A stretch of DNA of 17,999 nucleotides, from contig JBFMDM010000039.1 in the NCBI GenBank assembly GCA_040753835.1, forward strand, positions 1 through 17,999, written 5' to 3'. The translations under genes were made by a program, and so were the position numbers. The notes below the pieces were generated by a model that worked only from the letters and a program-made list of their open reading frames with translations, had not been told where the DNA came from and did not search any database. The DNA comes from JACRIK01 sp040753835. GTDB taxonomy: Bacteria > Planctomycetota > MHYJ01 > JACQXL01. Below are positions 6,881-14,279 of this stretch, in pieces (positions within the stretch are counted from its first letter, which is position 1; each line of letters starts with the position of its first letter).

Positions 6881-7465
6881 TTATGGCAGATAACGCATCG
6901 GGTTGACTGCGGTTTCGCCTTTGAATAATCTGAAGTAAAGTTGCGGTCGCGTTGCCCGGCCGCTCTTACCGGCCCGGGCAATGACGTCACCCTGCTTGAC
7001 CACATGGTCCACCTTGACCAGAATCTCTGAATTATATCCGTAGAATGACAAGAATCCGTCTGAGTGCTTTATTGTGACTACCTTGCCATAGCCGGTCATC
7101 TCATCCGAGACAAAGGTCACCATGCCGCTCTTGACAGCCCGGACCGGCTGACCTTCGGTTGCCCGGAAACTCACGCCATCCTCGCCCCGGTTCTCCATCA
7201 CCCGGCCGTCTATCGGCGCTATAAAACCGAGTTCAGAAACGATGGACTCCAGCGGCACCTTTTCCCTCTGCTCGCTGGCCTGGAGTATGGTCTTGATTTC
7301 CCGGTTCAGCCGCATTTCCTCATCAGACGGCAGACGCATAGGCGCGCTGGGACAGCCAATGCACAAGACAACTATCAGTAAACAGCCCGCCTGAACGATA
7401 ATCCGCCAGAACGACCGTGTCGTTCTGGAGTCGGGCAGGTAGACAGTAGACAGTAAATAGCACAT
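6881..7465 (-). CDS. Putative lipoprotein with degenerate LytM/M23 domain (NlpD/EnvC-like)
   Basis: 194 residues. A hydrophobic stretch (GCLLIVVLCIGC, C38) resembles a lipoprotein signal, with cysteine rather than leucine at -3. A LytM fold spans about 80-194: FIAPIDGRVMEN, GQPVRAVKSGMVTFV, YGKVVTIKHSDG, VVKQGDVIARAGKSGR and VNPMRYLP. The zinc and catalytic residues appear lost: the usual HxxxD region reads EDGVSFRA, the YxH motif reads YGYN, and HxH reads QLY. This is the pattern of NlpD/EnvC-type proteins that activate cell-wall amidases instead of cutting peptidoglycan. The start at 7465 is 3 nt after the reductase stop and has no clear Shine-Dalgarno, suggesting translational re-initiation. 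Codons 10-22 are partly built from a palindrome (7406-7428), so the annotated N-terminus is uncertain. Confidence 0.8.
   Translation of the reverse strand: MCYLLSTVYLPDSRTTRSFWRIIVQAGCLLIVVLCIGCPSAPMRLPSDEEMRLNREIKTILQASEQREKVPLESIVSELGFIAPIDGRVMENRGEDGVSFRATEGQPVRAVKSGMVTFVSDEMTGYGKVVTIKHSDGFLSFYGYNSEILVKVDHVVKQGDVIARAGKSGRATRPQLYFRLFKGETAVNPMRYLP
7406..7428. repeat. Perfect 10-bp inverted repeat inside the LytM-like N-terminal coding region
   Basis: CCAGAACGAC (7406-7415) and GTCGTTCTGG (7419-7428) flank a 3-nt loop. The element encodes residues about 13-20, ahead of the hydrophobic signal segment, and keeps the frame open. Confidence 0.65.
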
Positions 7466-7468
7466 AGA

Positions 7469-8776
7469 TTAATCTATTTTCTTCAGGTCCAGGGTTTCCA
7501 TAAAGGCGTCAATGCGCGCCATAGTCCGGGTCTCGTCAAACTCGCGCTCGTCGCCCATATTGCCTTCAAAGGTCATTACCGGGTATCCGGCCTTCTGTAG
7601 GGCCAGGCGGTTCTCGGCAATACCTAAACTCAGGCCTTCGCAGCCGCGGTTATAGTGGAGCATCACGCCGTTGAGTTTCCATTCCCTGGCAATCCGTATC
7701 ATCATATCGCTCTTCAGGGCCGGGGAATAGAAATGCTGCCACTCGGGCTTGGCCAGATTCCATTCAGCCAGGATTCTCAGCGCCTGTTCACGCGTGGTTA
7801 TCTTGATGCCCTTTTGATGGGGCGTGGTCTTGGCGCCCCAACTTCCATCTGGCTTGACCTCCCACAGCCCGATTAACCCGAAAGTATAGAGAGAGCCGAC
7901 TGAGACACAGCCGTATTTCTCCAGGTACCTGAAGACCTTGAGGAACGCCCAGGGCGGCTGGGTATCGCTCATCACACGGCACCGCTCGTTGGGAACAGCG
8001 GCAATGCCTCTCTTGACCCGGTCCTTGGTCTCATCAAGCAATTCCTCATAATAATCAGCCACCACCTTACTGTGTTTCATCAACGTGCCGAGGACGTATA
8101 ACGAATACATCGTCTTCTCATCCAGCGGGGCCGGAATGGTCTTATTCAACGCGCATATCTCAGCCCAGACCGAGGTGGCCCGGCATTCGTTATAGACCGC
8201 CTCTATCAGTTTCTGGTCGTTGTATTTCCGGCCGGTAACCTTTTCCAGCCATTCAATGCCTTCCATCATCTGGCCGACCACGTAATCAACCCGGTTCTTA
8301 TTGACCTCGCCTTCAGGCCCGACCGCCACGTCAATCTCAAAGACCGGCACCTTGCCGCCTTCCAGTTCATTGGCCACCTGGTACCACTTGGAATGGCTGC
8401 AGCAGATATGGTCCTGCCACATAAAATCCGGCTTGGGGAACGGACCGCCCCAGAGGTATTTATCAAGAATAATAGAACCCCAATAACTCCGCATATATGA
8501 GCACAGGTCCCGGGCATAGCCCTTTTTCTCAGTGGCTTCCTGGCAGGCCAGGGCGAATTCCTTGTTCCATGCGATGGAAGCGCCGTAGGGTTCGCCGGTG
8601 ATGGGATAGACATCGTCGCCCAATCCGGCCGGGATAGCCCCGAACGACCACGCGCCGCCGGCCCATCTCAGCCCGCCCTTCTTCTTGGCGTCCGCGTAAT
8701 CACGGTAATAGTTCTCGCGTATCTCCTTGGCCTTGTTCCAGGTCTTCAGTTGCTCAGTTGGATAGAGATTGGACAT
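7469..8776 (-). CDS. Benzoyl-CoA reductase / 2-hydroxyacyl-CoA dehydratase subunit (BzdO/BcrB-like)
   Basis: 435 residues, matching the larger catalytic subunit of ATP-dependent benzoyl-CoA reductases. Segments I recall from the BzdO/BcrB group include ITGEPYGASIAWNKEF, DLCSYMRSYWGS, DHICCSHSKWYQ (C125, C126), GIEWLEKVTGRKY, ICALNKTIPAPLDEKTMYSL, MSDTQPPWAFLKVFRYLEKYG, NRGCEGLSLGIAENR (C379) and FEGNMGDEREFDE. Such subunits hold a [4Fe-4S] cluster and, with their partner, reduce the aromatic ring of benzoyl-CoA or dehydrate 2-hydroxyacyl-CoAs in anaerobes. The ATG at 8776 is preferred over the GTG at 8785, because AAAGG lies 8 nt before it. It follows the partner subunit by 26 bp. Superfamily is near certain; the benzoyl-CoA subgroup is likely but from memory. 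Confidence 0.85.
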   Translation of the reverse strand: MSNLYPTEQLKTWNKAKEIRENYYRDYADAKKKGGLRWAGGAWSFGAIPAGLGDDVYPITGEPYGASIAWNKEFALACQEATEKKGYARDLCSYMRSYWGSIILDKYLWGGPFPKPDFMWQDHICCSHSKWYQVANELEGGKVPVFEIDVAVGPEGEVNKNRVDYVVGQMMEGIEWLEKVTGRKYNDQKLIEAVYNECRATSVWAEICALNKTIPAPLDEKTMYSLYVLGTLMKHSKVVADYYEELLDETKDRVKRGIAAVPNERCRVMSDTQPPWAFLKVFRYLEKYGCVSVGSLYTFGLIGLWEVKPDGSWGAKTTPHQKGIKITTREQALRILAEWNLAKPEWQHFYSPALKSDMMIRIAREWKLNGVMLHYNRGCEGLSLGIAENRLALQKAGYPVMTFEGNMGDEREFDETRTMARIDAFMETLDLKKID

Positions 8777-8802
8777 AGAATACACCTTTCTTTGATTATA
8801 GA

Positions 8803-9930
8803 TTAAAACAACGCTTCTTCCGAAATCATCTCAAGGAACGCCTCAACCCGTGTTTTGAACGGCCCGATGGGCACGGTCACGTCAAATTCCAAGAACAGGG
8901 TCGGGAGATTGTTCTCCTTGAACATCTTGATAATGGCCGGGATATCCAGTTCGTGCGGGTCGCAGAACTTCTGCTGAATCACAATCACGCCCTGGACCTG
9001 ATAATCCTTGGCCAGTTTCAGGAGATGCGCCAGACGCGTCCTGACCGGCCAGTCCTTGCTCGGGCAGGCCGGACGCTCGATATATCTTTTGGCAATGGCC
9101 TGCAACCGGTCTGTTTCCGGCTTGGCTTCGTTCCAGAAATAACGCGAGCCGGTGCAGTGGTCGTCAATAACGATGGTCGCGCCGACCGATTCCACCATCT
9201 TGATGAATTCCGTATCGTCATCCTCGCTGCCCACAATCATCAAGCGGGCCCTGGTTTCCCTATCTAGTTTCCGCTTGGGCAGCATCTTGAGTGTCTCTTC
9301 CAGCGCCCGGCTGTGTTCCAGTTTATCTATCATCTGGTTGGATACGGCCATATACATCGCCTCTAGGCCGGTCATCGGCGGATTATCGGCCTTGCGCGTC
9401 TCGTAGGCCTGTCTCATCAACCTGCGGCTCTGGTTCATTATCTCAATGCCTTTGTCCAAATCCTTGTCCGTAATCTTCTTGCCGGTCCAGGTCTCAATAG
9501 ATTTCTTAAATGCCTCCAGTTCGCCGCGTAGGTAAGGACGCGCGTGTTTGGTCTGGAGATTATTGGGCATCGGCAGGTAATAACTATATGGAACCGGGAT
9601 ATGGAGTTGCCAAGAGGTAAAGGCCTGGCGGATATGCAGGCACGATTGGGCAATCATAATGCCGTCCAAATAATTATAACGGCCCTTTAACCCTTGAGCC
9701 AGGCAATCGCGGCAGAACGGGCAATACATCCCGAATATATGGGGCTCGGTTACGTCCTGGGGCTCGTGGCTGCCCAGGATGCGCACCGGCAGGACATCGG
9801 CCGCATAGAGGATTTCCTCAGGCACATAGGTGCAGAAATAACCCATCACCTTGCCCTTGGGATTCTTCTTTTTCCACTCCCTGGCGTACTCATGCCGGGC
9901 ATCGTACCACTCCTTGAACATCTCTATCAT
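8803..9930 (-). CDS. Benzoyl-CoA reductase / 2-hydroxyacyl-CoA dehydratase subunit (BzdN/BcrC-like)
   Basis: 375 residues, the length expected for the smaller catalytic subunit. Characteristic segments are VPEEILYAADVLPVRILGSH, TEPHIFGMYCPFCRDC (C70, C73, C76), GIMIAQSCLHIRQ (C97), LIVG-type MIVGSEDDDTEFI, DDHCTGSRYFWNE and QQKFCDPHELD (C323), with LEFDVTVPIGPFKTRVEAFLEM at the end. These match BzdN/BcrC from memory more closely than HgdB/FldC-type dehydratases. It would pair with the downstream subunit as the catalytic heterodimer and needs an ATPase electron activator, which is not in this window. AAGGAG lies 8 nt before the ATG. It is the first gene of the 9930-6122 operon, behind a good promoter. 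Confidence 0.85.
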   Translation of the reverse strand: MIEMFKEWYDARHEYAREWKKKNPKGKVMGYFCTYVPEEILYAADVLPVRILGSHEPQDVTEPHIFGMYCPFCRDCLAQGLKGRYNYLDGIMIAQSCLHIRQAFTSWQLHIPVPYSYYLPMPNNLQTKHARPYLRGELEAFKKSIETWTGKKITDKDLDKGIEIMNQSRRLMRQAYETRKADNPPMTGLEAMYMAVSNQMIDKLEHSRALEETLKMLPKRKLDRETRARLMIVGSEDDDTEFIKMVESVGATIVIDDHCTGSRYFWNEAKPETDRLQAIAKRYIERPACPSKDWPVRTRLAHLLKLAKDYQVQGVIVIQQKFCDPHELDIPAIIKMFKENNLPTLFLEFDVTVPIGPFKTRVEAFLEMISEEALF

Positions 9931-9967
9931 ATAAAATGCTCCTTATATTAAATATAGCAGATTAGTG

Positions 9968-9996
9968 ATTAAACCAAATACATTCACTGAGGTCAA
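9968..9996 (-). promoter_or_regulatory. Putative sigma70-type promoter of the reductase operon
   Basis: On the minus strand TTGACC (9991-9996) and TTTAAT (9968-9973) are separated by exactly 17 bp. The predicted transcript starts near 9961, giving a leader of about 30 nt with a good Shine-Dalgarno. Confidence 0.55.
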
Positions 9997-10029
9997 GCAA
10001 AATAAGCAGATAACTTATAGCTGCATTAA

Positions 10030-10059
10030 TTGACATTCGGACATTTTAGTATGTATTAT
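10030..10059 (+). promoter_or_regulatory. Putative promoter of rarA giving a leaderless mRNA
   Basis: TTGACA (10030-10035) and TATTAT (10054-10059) are separated by 18 bp. The expected start point is near 10066, one or two bases before the rarA ATG at 10068. No Shine-Dalgarno precedes the ATG, which is consistent with leaderless translation. It is divergent from the reductase operon promoter within a 137-bp gap. Confidence 0.45.
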
Positions 10060-10067
10060 ACGGACCT

Positions 10068-11468
10068 ATGGAACACAGCTGTGACCGCGAAAGCGAATTA
10101 TTTAATACCGTTGACAAGACCGAAAAGGCATCGGACGTAGCCGCCCCTTTGGCCGAGCGGATGAGGCCGCGGACCTTTGAGGAATTCCTAGGCCAGTCAG
10201 ATGTCATCTCACCCGACAAGCCGCTGCGCAAGGTCATTGCCAATATCAGGGAGTCAAAGGGCCAGATGCCCTCTCTGGTCTTCTGGGGCCCGCCCGGCTC
10301 GGGCAAGACCACCCTGGCCTTTATTATCGCCCGGGCCAGCGGGATGGAATTCATTACCTTCAGCGCGGTCACTTCCGGCATCAAGGATATCAAAGCCGTG
10401 ATGGAGCGGGCCGAATACAACCAGAAACACCACCATAAAAAGACCATCCTGTTTGTTGATGAAATCCACCGCTTCAATAAGGCACAGCAGGACGCCTTCC
10501 TGCCCTATGTAGAAAAAGGCGTCATCTCGCTCATCGGCGCCACCACCGAGAACCCATCGTTTGAACTCAATTCCGCCCTGCTCTCCCGCTGCCGGGTATT
10601 TGTCCTTAAACAGCTGACTTCAGACGAGATAATCAAAATCATCCAGAGCGCTCTGACAGACAAGGAACGGGGCCTGGCAAATCTGAATATCAAGATAGAC
10701 GCCGAGGCGGAAAAATATATCGTCAATATCGCCAACGGCGATGCCCGGATTGCCCTGAACCTGCTGGAACTGGCCGCATCAAGCATCCCCGCCTACGCCA
10801 GGGCTTCGGCGGGCAAGCCCGCCAAGGCAACTGAACGAATTATAACCAAGTCGCTCGTAGAACAGGCGGCCCAAAAAAAGGTGCTGTTATACGACCGGGC
10901 CGGCGAGGAACACTACAACCTGATTTCGGCCTTTCACAAGAGCATGAGAGGCAGCGACGCTGATGCGGCGCTTTACTGGCTGTGCCGGATGCTGGAATCA
11001 GGCGAAGAACCGCTCTATATCGCCCGGCGGATGGTGCGCTTTGCCTCTGAAGACATCGGCAATGCCGACCCGCAGGCGCTTCTGGTGGCCATTGCGGCCA
11101 AGGAGGCCGTGGATTTTGTGGGCATGCCCGAATCCGACAATGCCCTGGCCCAGGCCGCCATATACCTGGCCACCGCGCCCAAGAGCAACTCGGTCTATAC
11201 GGCTTATAACAAGGTCAAAGAGGACGTCAAGAAGACCATTGCCCTGCCCGTGCCTCTGCACCTGCGCAATCCGGTAACTGATTTAATGGGTGAACAGGGT
11301 TATGGTAAGGATTACAAATACGCCCACGATTTTCCCAAACACTTTGTCAAGCAGGATTACTTGCCGGACAATCTCAAAGATGCTAAATATTACCAGCCCG
11401 GCGACTTCGGGTTTGAGAAGGAAATAAGAAAACGGATGGAATATTGGACCAAACTCAGGAAACAGTAA
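10068..11468 (+). CDS. rarA: Replication-associated recombination AAA+ ATPase RarA (MgsA/WRNIP1 family)
   Basis: 466 residues, typical for RarA. PLAERMRPRTFEEFLGQ at 27-43 is the family N-terminus. Walker A is GPPGSGKT (74-81), Walker B is ILFVDE followed by IHRFNKAQQDAFLP (127-146), and sensor 1 is LIGATTENPSFELNSALLSRC (155-175). The tetramerisation/DNA-binding C-terminus contains HYNLISAFHKSMRGSDADAALYW (282-304), MVRFASEDIGNADPQAL and NSVYTAYNKV. RarA acts at stalled replication forks, with SSB and the clamp-loader-like fold. Between the lid domain and the C-terminal domain lies an alanine-rich stretch (about 238-256) that seems extra and is encoded by a palindrome. There is no Shine-Dalgarno; a promoter abuts the ATG. 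Confidence 0.95.
   Translation: MEHSCDRESELFNTVDKTEKASDVAAPLAERMRPRTFEEFLGQSDVISPDKPLRKVIANIRESKGQMPSLVFWGPPGSGKTTLAFIIARASGMEFITFSAVTSGIKDIKAVMERAEYNQKHHHKKTILFVDEIHRFNKAQQDAFLPYVEKGVISLIGATTENPSFELNSALLSRCRVFVLKQLTSDEIIKIIQSALTDKERGLANLNIKIDAEAEKYIVNIANGDARIALNLLELAASSIPAYARASAGKPAKATERIITKSLVEQAAQKKVLLYDRAGEEHYNLISAFHKSMRGSDADAALYWLCRMLESGEEPLYIARRMVRFASEDIGNADPQALLVAIAAKEAVDFVGMPESDNALAQAAIYLATAPKSNSVYTAYNKVKEDVKKTIALPVPLHLRNPVTDLMGEQGYGKDYKYAHDFPKHFVKQDYLPDNLKDAKYYQPGDFGFEKEIRKRMEYWTKLRKQ
10803..10828. repeat. GC-rich imperfect palindrome inside rarA
   Basis: GCTTCGGCGGGC (10803-10814) and GCCCGCCAAGGC (10817-10828) pair over 12 bp with two mismatches and a 2-nt loop. It encodes part of RASAGKPAKA in an inter-domain linker. 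Confidence 0.55.
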
Positions 11469-11479
11469 CCACAGATTGC

Positions 11480-11495
11480 TCCCGCTAAAGCGGGA
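11480..11495. repeat. Palindrome TCCCGCT-AA-AGCGGGA after rarA
   Basis: A perfect 7-bp stem with a 2-nt loop lies 12 bp after the rarA stop. No T-tract follows, so terminator function is doubtful. It is one of several short GC palindromes in the window. Confidence 0.6.
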
Positions 11496-11497
11496 TA

Positions 11498-11529
11498 ACT
11501 CGCAGTAATTCATTCTTCATACTGCGAGT
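11498..11529. repeat. 10-bp inverted repeat ACTCGCAGTA / TACTGCGAGT
   Basis: Perfect arms at 11498-11507 and 11520-11529 with a 12-nt loop directly follow the preceding palindrome, in the rarA-metalloprotease gap. Together the two hairpins may attenuate or protect the transcript; no poly-T follows. Confidence 0.6.
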
Positions 11530-11559
11530 AAACAGATTCCATAGAAAGGAAATTATAAT

Positions 11560-14208
11560 ATGAGTAAATTATTCACCGGCGCAATTACACTGATATTAGC
11601 CCTCCTGATTATCGGCTGCACCTCAACCTCGCCCAATACCGCCAAGCACGATGACAAGAAAGATGACAAGAACGGCGAGGAGAAGGATTTTACCGAGATT
11701 ATCAAGGAGTGCAGGCCCATCACCGGGATGCTGACCATCTACCACAATCCCAAGGACGGCAAGGCGTTCCTGGAACTGAAACCCGAGCAACTGGATAAGA
11801 TTATGCTCTGCTCGGTTACCCGGGAATCCGGCGACGGCACCTTCTTTGATGCGGCATCGCTGGAGGATAATTTCCCGTTCTTTTTCAGGCAAATCAATAA
11901 GCGCATCCAGTTAATCTATAAGAATGTCCTGGTCCGGGCCGACCGCGACAAGCCGGTCTTCCGGGCCATAGAAAAGGGCCTGAGCGACTCAATGATTTCA
12001 TCGTCGGTTATACTCTCCAAACCGCATCCGGAAACCAAGGCCATCCTGGTCTCGCTCAACGACCTGTTCCTGTTTGACCGTTATAACCTGGCGCATCATT
12101 TAAGCGAGGCCACCAAGGCCGATTTCTCATTCGACCGGGACAACAGTTTCTTTTCTACGCTCAAATCATTCCCGGCCAATACGGACATAGAAATCACAAT
12201 GCACTTCCGCTCTAACAAGGGCTTTTCAGCGCCGACCATTCCGGACAGGAGTTTATTCATCAGGTATTATTATTCCATCGCCGCATTGCCCAAGGATAAT
12301 TACGTCCCCCGCCTGGCTGACGACCGGGTCGGGCATTTTATCACGCTCTTTCAGGATTACTCCTCAATGAAACCGGAGACGCCTGTGGTCCGCTATATCA
12401 ATCGCTGGAACCTGGAAAAAGCAGACCCCGTTAGAAGCGATAACTCCGGTAATAATCAGACATCTGATGGTTCTATATCACCCACTATGGACGCTTCTAA
12501 CGGGGCAAGCCCCAATGCGCCGCTTTCCGCGCCCAAGAAGCCGATTGTCTTCTGGCTGGAAAAAACCATTCCGATTGAATACCGCGAGCCCATCAAGAAA
12601 GGCGTCCTGCTCTGGAACAAGGCCTTTGAGCAGGCCGGGTTCAAGGATGCGGTGGTGGTATATCAACAGCCGGACGATGCGGACTGGGACCCGGCAGACG
12701 TGCGCTATAACACCATCCGCTGGATGGTCCGACCCGGCTCTGGTTATGCGGTCGGCCCGTCGCACGAAGACCCGTTTACCGGCCAACTCTATGCGGCCGA
12801 TATCCGCATCAGCGCGGATATGACGCGATTCAATTACACGGAGTTTGAGGAGGTCATCAACCCGCTTGCAAACCAAGACAACAAATACTGCACTTACGCC
12901 AATGGCCTGGCCTATCAGGCCTCGTTCGCCTATTCGCTCCTGCAGGCGCGCGGATACCTGGAAGGCAAGGAGAAAGAGGCCGAACAGTTTGTCTATGAAT
13001 ACCTGATTGACCTGGTTGCGCACGAGGTCGGGCATACACTGGGCCTGAGGCACAACTTTAAGGCCAGCACGATGCTCTCAGCCGAGCAACTCAACAACAA
13101 GGCGCTGACTACGGAAAAGGGAATGACCTCATCTGTTATGGACTATAACCCGGCCAATATCTCCATTGACCAGACCAAGCAGGGCGAGTTCTGGCATTCG
13201 GTTGTCGGGCCGTATGACTGCTGGGCCATTGAATACGCCTACAAGCCGCTGAATGCCAAGGCGCCTGAAGACGAACTGGCGCAACTCAAGGCCATCGCGG
13301 CCCGCTGCAGCCGTCCTGAACTGGCTTATGGCACGGACGAGGACTGCCGCTATAATTCGCCGTCAAGCATAGACCCGTCCTGTAATGTCTGGGACCTGGG
13401 CAGCGACCCGCTGGAATTCGTCTCGCAGAGGATTGAACTGGCCCAAGAACTCTGGAACCGGATAGAGCCAAAGTTCTCCAAGCCGGGCGAGGGCTATCAA
13501 AAGATGCGCCGGGTATTCAACCAGGGCGTCAAGGAGTTCTCCATCGCCGCCGTGATTGCCTCCAGGTTTATCGCAGGGATTTACCACCACCGGGACCATA
13601 TCGGCGATACTGATGGCCGGTCGCCATTTGAGCCGGTACCGGTCCAGAAACAACAGCGGGCCCTGGATTTCATCGTCAACAACATCTTCTCGCTCTCTGA
13701 GAAATCACTGCCGGACAGCGAGGTCCTGAACAAACTCGGCACCGAGCGGATGCCGGACCTGACCCCGCCGGTGCTGGACGTCCAGTTCTATGGCATTATC
13801 CTGTCCATCCAGCAGTCAGCCCTCAATTATATGTATGAACCGACTGTCCTGCGCCGGCTCAGCAACCTGGCGCTCAAATACAAGAAGGACGAGCCGAGAT
13901 TCGGGCTGGAGGAACTCTTCAGCGGACTGCGCGATGGCATCTGGACCGAGGTGCCCAAAGGCGAGAACGTCAATGCCTGCCGCCGGGCCTTGCAAAGGGC
14001 GCATCTGGAGAAGATAATATCCATTTACCTGGCTGATTCCCGGACCTATCCGTCAGACGCCATTGCCCTGGCCCATAACGACCTCCTGGCCATCAGGAAC
14101 TATATCAACAGCATCAACCAGGCGCAGTTTGATGCGATGACCCGGATGCATCTGGAGGACATCAACGCCCGGATAACCACGGCATTGGAGTGGAAGATAA
14201 ACAGATAA
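11560..14208 (+). CDS. Lipoprotein zinc-dependent metalloprotease (DUF5117/DUF4953-type, metzincin-like)
   Basis: 882 residues. The signal peptide ends in LIIGC (lipid cysteine C20), followed by a charged Lys/Asp linker. The N-terminal region (about 50-285) fits the DUF5118/DUF5117 prodomain-like part (DGTFFDAASLEDN, ILVSLNDLFLFD). The catalytic part has KPIVFWLEKTIPIEYREPI, NTIRWM, HEVGHTLGLRH at 488-498 (three His ligands and the catalytic Glu) and a Met-turn SSVMDY with M527. These features mark a metzincin-type zinc endopeptidase on the periplasmic or outer-membrane side. Residues about 289-316 form an extra Ser/Asn/Gly-rich linker encoded by an inverted-repeat element. AAAGGA lies 9 nt before the ATG. 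Substrate unknown. Confidence 0.9.
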   Translation: MSKLFTGAITLILALLIIGCTSTSPNTAKHDDKKDDKNGEEKDFTEIIKECRPITGMLTIYHNPKDGKAFLELKPEQLDKIMLCSVTRESGDGTFFDAASLEDNFPFFFRQINKRIQLIYKNVLVRADRDKPVFRAIEKGLSDSMISSSVILSKPHPETKAILVSLNDLFLFDRYNLAHHLSEATKADFSFDRDNSFFSTLKSFPANTDIEITMHFRSNKGFSAPTIPDRSLFIRYYYSIAALPKDNYVPRLADDRVGHFITLFQDYSSMKPETPVVRYINRWNLEKADPVRSDNSGNNQTSDGSISPTMDASNGASPNAPLSAPKKPIVFWLEKTIPIEYREPIKKGVLLWNKAFEQAGFKDAVVVYQQPDDADWDPADVRYNTIRWMVRPGSGYAVGPSHEDPFTGQLYAADIRISADMTRFNYTEFEEVINPLANQDNKYCTYANGLAYQASFAYSLLQARGYLEGKEKEAEQFVYEYLIDLVAHEVGHTLGLRHNFKASTMLSAEQLNNKALTTEKGMTSSVMDYNPANISIDQTKQGEFWHSVVGPYDCWAIEYAYKPLNAKAPEDELAQLKAIAARCSRPELAYGTDEDCRYNSPSSIDPSCNVWDLGSDPLEFVSQRIELAQELWNRIEPKFSKPGEGYQKMRRVFNQGVKEFSIAAVIASRFIAGIYHHRDHIGDTDGRSPFEPVPVQKQQRALDFIVNNIFSLSEKSLPDSEVLNKLGTERMPDLTPPVLDVQFYGIILSIQQSALNYMYEPTVLRRLSNLALKYKKDEPRFGLEELFSGLRDGIWTEVPKGENVNACRRALQRAHLEKIISIYLADSRTYPSDAIALAHNDLLAIRNYINSINQAQFDAMTRMHLEDINARITTALEWKINR
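12426..12505. repeat. In-frame CCCCGTTAGAAGCG / CGCTTCTAACGGGG inverted-repeat element in the metalloprotease
   Basis: Perfect 14-bp arms (12426-12439 and 12492-12505) are separated by 52 nt that contain a small hairpin (ATCAGA-CA-TCTGAT, 12455-12468). The first ten bases of each arm match the intergenic repeat at 5492-5530. It encodes the linker VRSDNSGNNQTS onward without a stop. Confidence 0.75.
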
Positions 14209-14279
14209 ATATAATCTCGTAAGCACATTCGCTCTGCTCAGTGTAAACGGATTTAGCAGATAAAACTGATTAAACTGAT

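Noticed and set aside
10046..10477. Minus-strand 143-codon open frame opposite rarA
   Set aside because: It is a shadow of the rarA coding region; rarA has all family motifs in its own frame.
11480..11529. Intrinsic terminator for rarA
   Set aside because: Two good hairpins are present but neither is followed by a T-tract, so they are listed as repeats instead.
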